Below, in pieces: positions 34,316 through 43,920 of a stretch of DNA of 64,000 bases. The position numbers were made by a program, and so were the translations under genes. The notes beneath the pieces were generated by a model. That model saw only the letters and a program-made list of their open reading frames with translations. It had not been told where the DNA came from and ran no database searches. The DNA is from Ancylostoma caninum (Eukaryota; Nematoda; Chromadorea; Rhabditida; Ancylostomatidae). Location: NCBI GenBank assembly GCA_037903475.1, contig JBAJFG010000312.1:1-64000 (forward strand), read 5' to 3'. The number at the start of each line of letters is the position of its first letter. Positions within the stretch are counted from its first letter, which is position 1.

Positions 34316-34732
34316 ATGTTCGACCACATAAGGAAAGACTTCCTTCAGAAAAGGGCACATGGAAAACGGATACAAGGCAAGGCACCAAAACGGAAAGTAG
34401 TCGAGGATAACCGCCAGGTGTCAGAAATTATTGCAGGTGCATGGAGCTTAGGAGTGGTAGCTAACAAGTTACGGGATGTTTCGAGTGGTATTTCGTCCAA
34501 ACGGGTCGATACAAGAAAAGAGAGAAGAAAACGAGATAGAAAACCTGAAAAAATTAAAGTGTCTCAGACTAAAGTACCATCTTTCAGTGGAGCTACACTA
34601 CTGAGTCCACTTGATGGAGGACATCTCTTGTTCAAATGCGGCGACGGCTGTTTTGACAACGTGACTTTGCAAGAGATTGAGGGACGTAGGTTTCCTGGTG
34701 TCGCAGCACGAGAGTTGAAAAAATTAGATTAA
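34316..34732 (+). CDS. Basic ORF downstream of gag fragment
   Basis: 138 codons, Lys/Arg-rich in the middle ([20 protein letters not shown]). The end, [19 protein letters not shown], is duplicated in part in the tandem repeat that follows. No domain is recognised. By position it could be gag/protease linker sequence of the element at 33,560, but no zinc knuckle or DTG box is visible. Confidence 0.35.
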   Translation: MFDHIRKDFLQKRAHGKRIQGKAPKRKVVEDNRQVSEIIAGAWSLGVVANKLRDVSSGISSKRVDTRKERRKRDRKPEKIKVSQTKVPSFSGATLLSPLDGGHLLFKCGDGCFDNVTLQEIEGRRFPGVAARELKKLD

Positions 34733-35031
34733 GCTACATCGCAAGTACTAAGTCGATCGCCCAGCACTCAGCTATTATTTTGGGTACTAAGTCGATCGCC
34801 CAGCACTCAGCTATCATTTTGGACATCACTTGAAAATGCGGCGACGGCTGTTTTGACAACGTGACTTTGCAAGAGATTGAGGGATGTAGGTTTCCTGGTG
34901 TCGCAGCACGAGAGTTGAAAAAATTAGATTGAGCTACATCGCAAGTACTAAGTCGATCGCCCAGCACTCAGCTATTATTTTGGGTACTAAGTCGATCGCC
35001 CAGCACTCAGCTATTATTTTGGACATCACTT
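34636..35031 (+). repeat. 198-bp tandem duplication with a nested 42-bp repeat
   Basis: Two copies of about 198 bp (from 34,636 and 34,834) starting aaatgcggcgacggctgttt. Each contains two copies of gtactaagtcgatcgcccag plus ~22 bp (for example 34,746-34,787 and 34,786-34,827). The duplicated piece includes the 3' end of the preceding ORF and its stop. Confidence 0.9.
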
Positions 35032-35052
35032 GGATACATCGTACGACGAAGC

Positions 35053-35316
35053 GTGAAGGCCTTCATGATCGAGTTAGAGGAGGAATCGGCAAGGAGCCGG
35101 CCAAAGGGAATTGGGTCGGTAGGATATCCAGCTGGAGAGGGAGCTAGGCTACTTGATAAGGATGGCCAGAGAGGCGAAACCGTGACTGAAATGGTGACAT
35201 CGTCCAACAAACTCTTGGAGATCCTAGAAGAGGGGAAGGTCGACGGGCGAATCTGGCAGGGTCTTGCTCTGAAGTCGATTGGCGACCCATTTGGCGAGGT
35301 TTGTTCGGCAACCTAG
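35053..35316 (+). pseudogene. Retroelement ORF fragment, unidentified
   Basis: The 87-codon frame (ELEEESARSRPKGIGSVGYP, MVTSSNKLLEILEEGKVDGR) is followed at once by the ttgccaaa-type repeats that end it. Helical and acidic, no named domain. It is probably the N-terminal part of a gag-like protein, by neighbourhood only. Confidence 0.3.
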
Positions 35317-36170
35317 GAAACGGGTTTGCAAACGAGCCAGGCAAACGAACTCCGCCAAATGTCTTGCCAAACATGATGTCCCGCCAAATGGGTCGCCATG
35401 CAAACCTTGCCAAATAGGTCGCCATACAAATCTTGCCAAATCGGTCGCCATGCAAAAATTGCACTTCAACATTGTACGTGAGATTTCGCCACGTACTCCT
35501 TCTTCTTCCCATTGCCAGGAGAGGCCTCCAAAATTACCGCAATGTTCAAGCTTCACATTTATTGTCAGATCCAGGAAGTTGTTTGGGTGAAGTACTTCCT
35601 CAAGCAGTTGAATCGATTCCGTGCCTGGAGGCACGAAGAACGTGGACGTCGCCGTGGTGTTCAGCCGGCTGCGCACTGTCGTGCGTGTTGCGGCGAGGAC
35701 CACGGAGATATCCTCATGCAAAAATAAGGCTGTGATTTTGCCTGGCAGACACTGCGGATTGATACCGGCACTCTCCTAATATACGACACCCTTTGCAATG
35801 CGTACCACTTATTTGGGTAATTGAACTGGCTCATCGACTTCAAAACCAATGCGTCGTATGTGCCTGTTCAGGAAAATGGGTCGTCAACATATTCTCTTGC
35901 CATTTCTCTTGCCAAACACTCGGAAAATAGGTCGCCAACATATTCTCCCGCAATCTATATTGCCAAACATCCGGAAAATAGGTCGCCAACATCTTCTCTT
36001 ACCATTTGTCTTGCCAAACACCCGGAAAATAGGTCGTCAACATATTCTCTCGCATTTTGTCTTGCCAAACAGACTCTAGACCCATTCTTCCGAAAAATGT
36101 CTTGCCAAAAAAAGATTTTAACCCGTAAAATGTCTTGCCAAACGAATTCTCTCGCCAAATAGGTCGTCAA
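35275..36170. repeat. Two short-word repeat tracts ('ttgccaaa' / 'ggtcgccatgcaaa')
   Basis: 35,275-35,465: repeated gccaaat(a/c/g)ggtcgccatgcaaa words at about 25-bp spacing. 35,865-36,170: about four units of roughly 59-63 bp built from ggaaaataggtcgccaacat, attctctTgcca and cttgccaaacac. Between them (35,470-35,820), a minus-strand stretch reads through LHPNNFLDLTINVKLEHCG without a known domain. The shared words suggest that one minisatellite was split by this unique piece. Confidence 0.75.
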
Positions 36171-36714
36171 TGGACCTCAGAGTGCAGGCACACCGCCTGG
36201 TCGTCGTTGGTGAAGGGGATCTCGACGCTCACAACCGGTCTCAAGCCCGGTCGACGGGATCCTCTCCTTGCTTGCTCGCCGAAGTCGCCACGCCCTTAAA
36301 TGGGGTGAACGGTTCTGTTGAACGCGAGCAGTCTCTCCTCTAGCTAACCGCTTCATTGGCTGTCTGTGCAGCTTGAATGTACTGATGCAGCAGCAGAAAT
36401 AGGCCCTGGTGGGGCTGGAAAGAGGTGGTTCAATAGTAGGTTTTTGGAATAACAAAAGGTGAAGGCTTCGTGCCTGCTGGATTGCTTTTAGGAGTCGAAA
36501 GTTAGTGCAAAAGGATGTGTGTAAAAGATTGTTCTTACTAATACCTTATCCTAATGGCACAAAAAAAAGGAAGTACAGATGAACAGTGCATAGCAGTGTG
36601 AAGAACAACACTGATCTATGAATCAGTGGTGCGGTCCCAGCGCGATAGCGGAAGTGCTGGCACGCTCCGGGGAGATTTACGGGAGGATCTTACTCTATCT
36701 ATATCCATGGTATT
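36171..36714. other. Gene-free interval
   Basis: No supported gene. A minus-strand 92-codon frame (36,177-36,455) has no recognisable motif. Confidence 0.4.
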
Positions 36715-36985
36715 TGTATGAGTACAACACAGAAATCTTCAATTAGGACATCTATTTTGCAATGAAAACGGAATATTTTGGATCTTTAAGGCAGAATGGG
36801 GGAATCATTGATGAAGCGAATGTGATTTCGCAATCAGAGCTGTGAATCATCCAAATACAGCAGAGTTGAACGGAAATTTTTACTGCATTCCTTCTAAAGC
36901 ATCAATTAGTGGCAGCAATTAGAAATTAACGGTCAGGGGAACAAATGGTGCACTCCATGAGCTTAATATTGTGCTTACGAAATTA
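36715..36985 (-). repeat. R1 family copy (3' half), inverted
   Basis: Reverse complement of 14,080-14,330, with many substitutions (for example cattgatgaagcgaatgtga and gcactccatgagcttaatat). It ends exactly where the AT-rich LINE tail begins (about 36,986), so the LINE inserted into this R1 copy. Confidence 0.75.
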
Positions 36986-39600
36986 TAATAATAATAATAT
37001 TTATTACATTATTACAATAATAATGATATTTATTACATAAGATAAACTTATGCAATGTAAGAAAAAGAAACACACTAAAACCATAGAACAATCAACAAAA
37101 AAAAGACCATGACACACAAACACTATAAAAGAAACGTCATCAAAAAGACACAAAGCTCCTAAGCTGAATTTTGATGGCTCCACCACGGGTATTTGATGTT
37201 CTCAGAGAAAAAAGATCCTGAGGTTTGAGCCCACATTTTCCATACAAGATCTTGTGAAGTAAGAGAAGATCATTAACCTTCCTACGAAAAGCAAGTGTAG
37301 ATAAGCCAAGGTTCAAGTTTCTTTCATTGCTTGAGGGAAGCTGGTCATAGTGGAACCCAATCGAACGAATCATAAGTCTTCTTGTGAATGTATTCTGGAC
37401 TCTTTCAAGCTTCTTGATGCTTTTGCAAGTGAATGGATTGAAGACAGGAGTACCATACTCAAGTATAGGTCTAACGTACGTCTTGTAGGCTTTAAGCAAG
37501 ACAACACTATTCCTTGTCGTAAGTGCTCTAAAGATATTGTGCACGACCCTCATTGCTTTGTCAGCCAATCTGCTACAGTGCTTGTCAAAGCTAAGATTTT
37601 TGGTAATCAGAAAACCCAAGTCCACCACTTCTTCAACTCTCGCGATGGGTGTGTCGCAAATAACATATTCATGGTTAATGTTGTGTGGACCCATATGAAG
37701 GACTTTAGTCTTTTCACGGACAGAGGTAATTCCCACTCTTGTGCCCACTGACTAACGAAGTCTACTGCATCTTGTACGGTAGCAACATCGTCCAGGGAAC
37801 TGATAGGATGATAAATTTTGAGATCATCGGCAAAGGCACAAAAGGAGACACTGTGCGAAGCAAGGTCTTGCAGAAGATCGAAGGTATACACATTGAACAG
37901 AATGGGCGAAAGCACCCCACCCTGTGGGACGCCGCTGTAAGCGTGTCTCCGCTTCGAGTAAGAGCTATTCACGCGAACCATGAAGGTCCTATCAGTAAGG
38001 AAGGCTCTGAGCCACAACACAATCCGCGGATGAATACCAATCAAACAAAGCTTGCGCAGAAGCTTGCTGTGTGATACCCCATCAGAAGCTTTGGCAAAAT
38101 CGAAGTAAATAATATCGACATCTTTATTATCATCGATTAGTGAAGTCCAGTCATTAAAGGCAGCACGAGTCGAAATCCTCGACTCCGACCTGAGCTGCGA
38201 ACCCTAAAGTAGGCGTTGCGCACATCACGAATCTGCAAGGAGCACACACAGTAACGACTTACCTGCAGAAAACGGCGAACTGCCGTCGCGTGCGCGCTTG
38301 GTCGGCCAGTGCTTCGGAGGGCCCGACGCGCCAGCTTACGTATTTTAACGCATGCGGGCTGCTACCGATTCCCTTTCTCCGTGCTGGGACCCATTTGCGC
38401 ACGCAGGGCGCGGCCGGAACACTCGCCCGCGCACGGAAGGCAGCATCGCGTTTTCCCGAATTTCGCGGGTGTTTTACGCGATTTCCCCACAGGATATGAG
38501 CAATACAGCCCCACAAACCCCAAAATCCGGCAAAATCACAAACACGATGGTTTCGACGGGTGCTGCCTTTAAGTGACTGAATCATAGCAGTAACTGTAGA
38601 TTTCTCTTTTTGAAAGCCGTGCTGGTATGGTGAAATGATGCAGTGCAATTTTAGATGAGCAACGATCCTCTTTTTTAGTATTTTCTCAAAAAGTCTAGCG
38701 AAGATAGATGTTATGCTGATTTGTCTATAGTTGGAGGATGAAGTTAACGGTGGTTTTTTCGGAATCGCCGTAACAAAAGAGTGCCTCCACCTGCGAGGAA
38801 CTTCTGCCGTCATCAAACTCAGATTGAAGGTATATGCAAGTGGCCCCGCAATAACGTATGCAACATTTTTGATAAACTGTAGTGGGATGCCATCAGGTGT
38901 TAGCGATTGAGACTGAGGCCAAGTAAGGAGCATCTTCAAGATTTCCTACCTTGTGAACCAGACAGAGTCTTCCATAACTGGGTAAATAGGATTAACAGAC
39001 TGAATATCAAGGGATTCCTGGGTTTCAGATACAAATACACTAGCAAAACTCTGTGCAAGTAACTCAGCTTTATCAGCATCACTGATCACCGGCTTGCCAT
39101 CCTCACCTATGAGAGGGGTCGTAGAGCGGTCAGCACTGAGCTTGGACTTCACAAGTTCGAAAAAGCAGCCTTGTCACTCGACTCAACAATTTTCTTCTCT
39201 ACTTGAATGTTGTACTTTTTCAGCTCACGGTCAAAAAGTTCATTTAGTTTTCTGAACTGATGCCAAAGAGCAGGAGTGCCTTAATTATTAGCTTCGGACC
39301 AAGCATTCCATCTCCTTTTGAATACCGATCATAGATAAGAGGGTAGATATGACTTGCGCAGGGGCACCTTGCGCGTTCGCACGAACAACTGTATGGAGTG
39401 CAGGAGTAGAGCTACAAACAACTCATATTTGTCATCAACTGAATGTACAGAATTTAGAGAGCCGTACCAGTCAATATCTTCAAGAAATCGCCTAATGCCG
39501 TCATAATCTGGGGATAAAAAAATTCCTCCTATATAAAGACTGGTAAGGGTCCAGATTTTTCCGGCGTCAGACCATGAGAGTCTTGTGAAATCTTTTGTGC
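36986..39600 (-). pseudogene. CR1-like LINE, broken and interrupted
   Basis: Minus strand. A linker region is readable from about 39,520 (DYDGIRRFLEDIDWYGSLN) through 39,152-38,946. The RT comprises 38,939-38,575 (PDGIPLQFIKNVAYVIAGPL, IPKKPPLTSSSNY) and, beyond the inserted element, 38,153-37,607 with SGVPQGGVLSPILF and CAFADDLKIYH (catalytic FADD). The C-terminus is 37,748-37,140 (RPILEYGTPVFNP, GFHYDQLPSS). The 3' end has an (ATT)n-rich tail at 36,986-37,040. A frame change at about 37,700 and the 411-bp insertion inactivate it. Same family as 7,154-8,620. The endonuclease is missing or unrecognisable. Confidence 0.88.
38158..38568. mobile_element. TTAA-flanked MITE-like element (411 bp), copy 1
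   Basis: Ends AGGCAGCACGAGTCGAAATC and, inverted, AGGCAGCACCCGTCGAAA, flanked by TTAA on both sides (38,154-38,157 and 38,569-38,572). Removing it restores continuity of the LINE RT reading frame, direct evidence of an insertion. A GC-rich interior with CpG-rich words is shared with the larger copy at 59,737-60,199 (tcgactccgacctgagctg versus tcgactccgagctgagctg). TTAA duplications are characteristic of piggyBac-type elements, but the ends do not show the usual CCC start, so the family is only suggested. Confidence 0.88.
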
Positions 39601-40255
39601 AGTGCAGTGCATAGACAATGGTGGAGGGAGAGATGCGCAGACGTCATACGAAAAACCGATTTATGGAGCGAGATGAGACTAGACCTTCGCGGGACCCGCA
39701 ATTTCGAAACCCTTGCACAGTGACTGTCCTACTCAGACAACTTAGAAGCTCTTCCCTCCACAGATATCGGCTCTCCTCGATCGACAATTGACAGAGAACT
39801 GATTTTGCGATCTAGTTGGCATTTTAGCTAAGGGGATTATAGGGGTCTTTTCCCCTCACAATGAGGCTAGAACTATAGGGGGATTGTCGTATAGAGAAGG
39901 ATGGAGGGGAAAATCGCGCCCGCGGGCCAGTGGGGGCCGCGGGCCAGGCTGGCTGCAGGGGCTGCCGCTGCCGGCCAGCCGGCCGTGGACAGCCCGGTCA
40001 CGAAATGAAAACACACAATATGTAGTAAAATAGTTTATTATGGTAATAAAACGTTACAAGACTATTACTTCAAGTACCAGTGATGGCAGAGGTGAAATGT
40101 AAATACTGGTGATGTAAAAGATAAAACAAAATCAACGAAATATACAATATGTACACAAAAAAGCGGTGGCAAATATAATGTAACGAAAAAAGAAACATTC
40201 ACGATCACAGTAAAAAAAAACTTCTCACCTCAATGCGCTATCGCGAATGTAGATC
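39601..40255. other. Gene-free interval with GC-rich block
   Basis: A strongly GC-rich, internally repetitive stretch (39,925-40,000: gcgggccagtgggggccgcg...ggccagccggccgtgg) then AT-rich sequence. acattcacgatcacagtaaa (40,195) is the inverse of tttactgtgatcgtgaatgt (40,367), giving a hairpin of about 190 bp. No gene. Possibly the left end of the transposon-like region at 40,261-47,573. Confidence 0.45.
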
Positions 40256-40260
40256 TCTAA

Positions 40261-41482
40261 ATGCCCATATCAAAAAGACGCGAAAAATCTAAGTTATCAA
40301 AAAGAGTAAGTACAGTTTCCGCAGATAGCTCGGAAAAAGTTGGAGAGAGTCAATTTTATCACACAATTTACTGTGATCGTGAATGTTCAGAAAAAGACGG
40401 ACAATTTGAAAGGTCTGCATGCCATAAAAAACTGTTCAAAAAACTTGTTCTTCTAATTAGGTGTGGTAAGAGGCAAAAAAAGAAGAAAATACAAAACTTC
40501 TTCTTAAGGCGAGTAGTGAGGAAGTGCAAAAAAGTGAGAATGATGCAAAAAAAAATACAAAACCTCTTCTTCAAGTGAGACGTGAGAAAGTGCAAGAAAA
40601 GTGAAAATGAGGCAAAAAATACTAAATTTCTTCTATATAGAATTGAGGAAGATGCAAAACTAGAATTGACGACCTATCAGATATGCTTCACAATCGACCG
40701 GCTTCAAAATTAGTGTAGGGAGACCCGAAAACGTGTTAGCAGAGGAATTTTAAGTGACCCGTTCAAAAAACAGCTACAGCTATCTGCTAAAAACTTAGGT
40801 GCTAATATACACAAAAAAGTCTCTAACGAAAAACTCGCCCCCAGCAAAGAAGACGCCAGGAAAAGAAAAAACTCAGAACCATTCGATTACCAGAAAATGA
40901 CAACGCCTCACCCGATTGATTGATGATGAACAAAAAAATCTAGCCGTCGGTTTAGCAAAAAGAAACTTGCTCAGGAACGAAAAAAATCGATTTCCTAAAA
41001 AGCGACGGCGCCAGAACCCGGCTGATAGAACGTTAGGAGGATCAGGAAAATGGTAAGTTTTTGTTGAGGTGGTTCAAAAATCAATAGCATTAGGGAAACT
41101 TCCCAAAAAAAGAAAACAATGAGATGACAATGAATGAAGTGAGTGAAGGAAAGAGGTGTCGATATCTACAGCACTGTAAGACACGAGAACACGTGTATTC
41201 GGCTTTCACCTGGTTCGATTGATTAAGCAATAAATCATGTCATGGTTGGTGTGGGTTTCATTTTGCATAAAGATTGAGTCCAAAAAATTTCTCGCAAGGA
41301 AGAAATAACAACTGTGAGGAAGCGGGTTTTCGCAGTGTTTCACGCATGAACAAAAAAGTATCTCTCAAGCCGCCTATATTTCTTCGCAAAAAACAGCAAA
41401 AGTCGAAAGCCGAACACATGTGGAAAGAGAAACGATCAAAGCAAAACCGGAAAAACACAACATTAGAGGATATTGCAAACTA
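40261..41482 (+). CDS. Lys-rich coding-like stretches, convergent to the transposon genes
   Basis: Plus-strand frames with unusual Lys/Arg/Asn richness. 40,261-40,578 (MPISKRREKSKLSKR). About 40,720-40,923 (SDPFKKQLQLSAKNLGANIH). About 40,925-41,052, ending at a good splice donor (aaaatg|gtaagttttt) after NLLRNEKNRFPKKRRRQN. 41,271-41,482 (MNKKVSLKPPIFLRKKQQK) ends in a stop 13 bp before the stop of the neighbouring minus-strand gene. I could not join them into one consistent gene. They could be a third, basic protein of the element or decayed coding sequence. Degenerate ~65-bp repeats (40,470-40,670) lie inside. Confidence 0.35.
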
Positions 41483-41494
41483 ACAAGGCTGCTC

Positions 41495-43707
41495 CTATTC
41501 CTTGGAAGAGCTTGCGGAAGGACGTGTGGGTCGTGACGGCCTGGGCGCGGGTTCGAGGTTCAAATCATCCGATGAGTACTCCGAGTCCTCTTCTTCTTCT
41601 GGCGGCGGCTCAGTTAGTTTCCTCCGTTTCTGTAACGAGAAGAGCTCAATAAAGGTTCTTGTTAAAAGAAAGTGCACTTACCGGTTTTGGCTGGAGCCGG
41701 GACGACTGGACTACATACTGCCGCACATCGGCACTGAAAATAAGTTACTTTATTAGTGACCGCAAATTTTATTTAGAATACTAATAGGGAAACACTTACA
41801 GTGCCTTCGAAATTGACACCCTACAGCTAGGCCTCCAGTCCTGTCGGCAACTCTGCCGATAGTCCAGCGCTGCCGCCCGCTCCCTGTCCGTACGGCCCAA
41901 GCCGCGCCAGAAGCTAAGTTATTTTCCATTGTAATAAATAGTTATTTCAAAACACCTCCAATTTGAATTGACTTATTTCACTTACTCCGTGGGCCTTTCC
42001 TTCAACTGGTCGGATGTGCAGTCCAATTCTGGCTGCCCAAGCCCCATAGCTTCCAGCATAAAATCTGGAATGGTTTGTTCTTGTGAAGCAGAAGTTAAAT
42101 CTGGCCATTTTTGTAGCACACTCACCGACAAGGGTGGTCACGATCGATTCTGGAAGGTCTTTCAGCTCTTCCTTTTTGCCCCCCCTCGAACTGACCCTAA
42201 CACTAAACTGCTGTATGGCCTCTGACGGGTTACACGCCTGCAACAGATGAAGTGGTATTATTGGAGCGCTCATCTACATAGGGAAATCTCCTTTATAACC
42301 GACCCGCACAAAATAGTGCCTCGCAAAGTCCGTACAAACAGTTGCAAAGTCTCCTTTTGCGATGCGCGCGTTTGGGACCCATGTTCTTATCAGTGCTTTG
42401 AGATCAGTTTTCTGGAAACAATTGCGTCTCAAGAGATGTAACGCGGCCTCGTACGAAGAGCATTCTTACCACAAACGGGGCACGCTGCGGAATTATCCAT
42501 TCTTTTTTTACGTTTTTTTTTCACCGAAAAACGCCCCTTTGGGCAGCTCCATGCGCGTCAATTTTGTCATCTGGTGCGATGCATTGACAATCGACATCGA
42601 TTGCTTTTCGAGACGCATTTGAAGACCATCAATCTGAAATCAATCTCGTGCTCATTCTAATCCAAACTTGGTTCCTTTGCAATTACGTATCTGTAAAGGA
42701 GCTGAGTTTGGATTAGAATAAGCACGAGAAAACTTACGATCGTTGCCATACCGACAATGGTGTTCGACATCGTTTGCACTGCTGAAGTTAGTCGTCTAAC
42801 AACACTGTCAGACGACTGCGGCAGCTGTCTCACCGACGTTTGCAGGGACTTCACACCATTCATATCCACTCGGGCTGTTTTCAGCGAATCACCGAGGAAG
42901 TCCTCGTAATCGGCCGCAGGAGGGTTTCTTTCGATGGTGCATCCTAACTCTTCCAAGTTCACTTTCGGCTCAGTCGCGATGCGGCGGGTGTAATCTGCAA
43001 TCACCTAGTCGTTTGGAATGAACAACTTGATGAAATTACTTTAAATTCCACCTGCGAGCGAATGCGCTTGAGTGCACAACAAGCGGCGAGACACATGAGA
43101 GGGTGGAGCTGGACGGTGACGACGGCTGGTGGATGGCCTGGCTGCAGCGGGTGGCGGTGGTGCTGGAGCTGGAGCAGACGCAACTCGCGAAGTGGAGGGT
43201 GCATCACGTGAGTCGTCGAGAGATGATGATGAAGCAGGAGCTTCACCTGGCGAATCAGCGGCTGTGTAGGGTGCATAGACATTAGGAGACAATAAACCTG
43301 GTACCCAAGATGACATAACTACATTACCAACCAAGTAACGTTGCGGCGGCTACAGGAGCTGGGAGGCGCTCAGCGGATTCGTGCCCGTCGTTGAACGTTC
43401 CGGTGTTTGTAGAATCACTCAACTGAGCTAAAAAGCTAGACTCTTAGTCGCTGTACCCTTTATAAAATAAACTAGCTCACAATCTCCTTCAACATCTGCA
43501 CAATAGTCGATTGACGATGGGCGTCGATGCGTGCCTATAAATTTCACTAGCAACACGGTGTTCAGGCTAGAAACAAGACGATCTATGCCAACACTTACTT
43601 GCGCTGACGGGCTGAAGCGTTTCATAAACTGGCTGATAACCGTCATCCTCGTCTTCACGAAGCTCTGGAGCAAAAGACGCTACGTACGAGTCGTAAGAAT
43701 CAGACAT
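41495..43707 (-). CDS. Unrecognised 519-residue protein, 12 exons, beside the CACTA transposase
   Basis: Exons (high to low): 43,707-43,599; 43,546-43,457; 43,427-43,332; 43,297-43,052; 42,994-42,738; 42,633-42,525; 42,464-42,304; 42,237-42,126; 42,064-41,986; 41,913-41,800; 41,733-41,682; 41,629-41,495. Lengths sum to 1,560 nt (520 codons with stop), and every junction keeps phase with no internal stop. Two donors are GTTGGT or GTCGGT, and one acceptor is AAG; the rest are canonical. The protein has an acidic start (MSDSYDSYVAS), a Ser/Pro/Ala-rich linker (about residues 100-160), a helical middle (MSNTIVGMATIIDGLQMRLE), a folded-looking stretch (ALHLLRRNCFQKTDLKALIR), and a basic then acidic tail (KPKRRKL then EEEEDSEYSSDDL) suggesting a nuclear protein. 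No domain is named. It starts 213 bp past the transposase stop on the same strand, so it may be the accessory (TnpA-like) gene of the same element. That is inference. Confidence 0.75.
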
Positions 43708-43920
43708 CGCAGTGATCGCGGGAAACGCAAGGCTATTTGCTGTTGAAGAATATTTAGCTTTACAGACAACGCAGCTACATAATTTACAAGATTAGGACCA
43801 ATCCACGACGGTAGAGATGTTTGATTGAACAAGGAGACAGAGAGAGGCAAAGGTTAACATCACAAAATTTATTCACTGTCGATAAGAGGAAAGGTTTCAA
43901 GGAAGAAAGTTTCAGGAAGT

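Noticed and set aside
39900..40010. GC-rich block as a CpG-island promoter
   Set aside because: It is internally repetitive (ggcc words) and has no adjacent gene start on either side.
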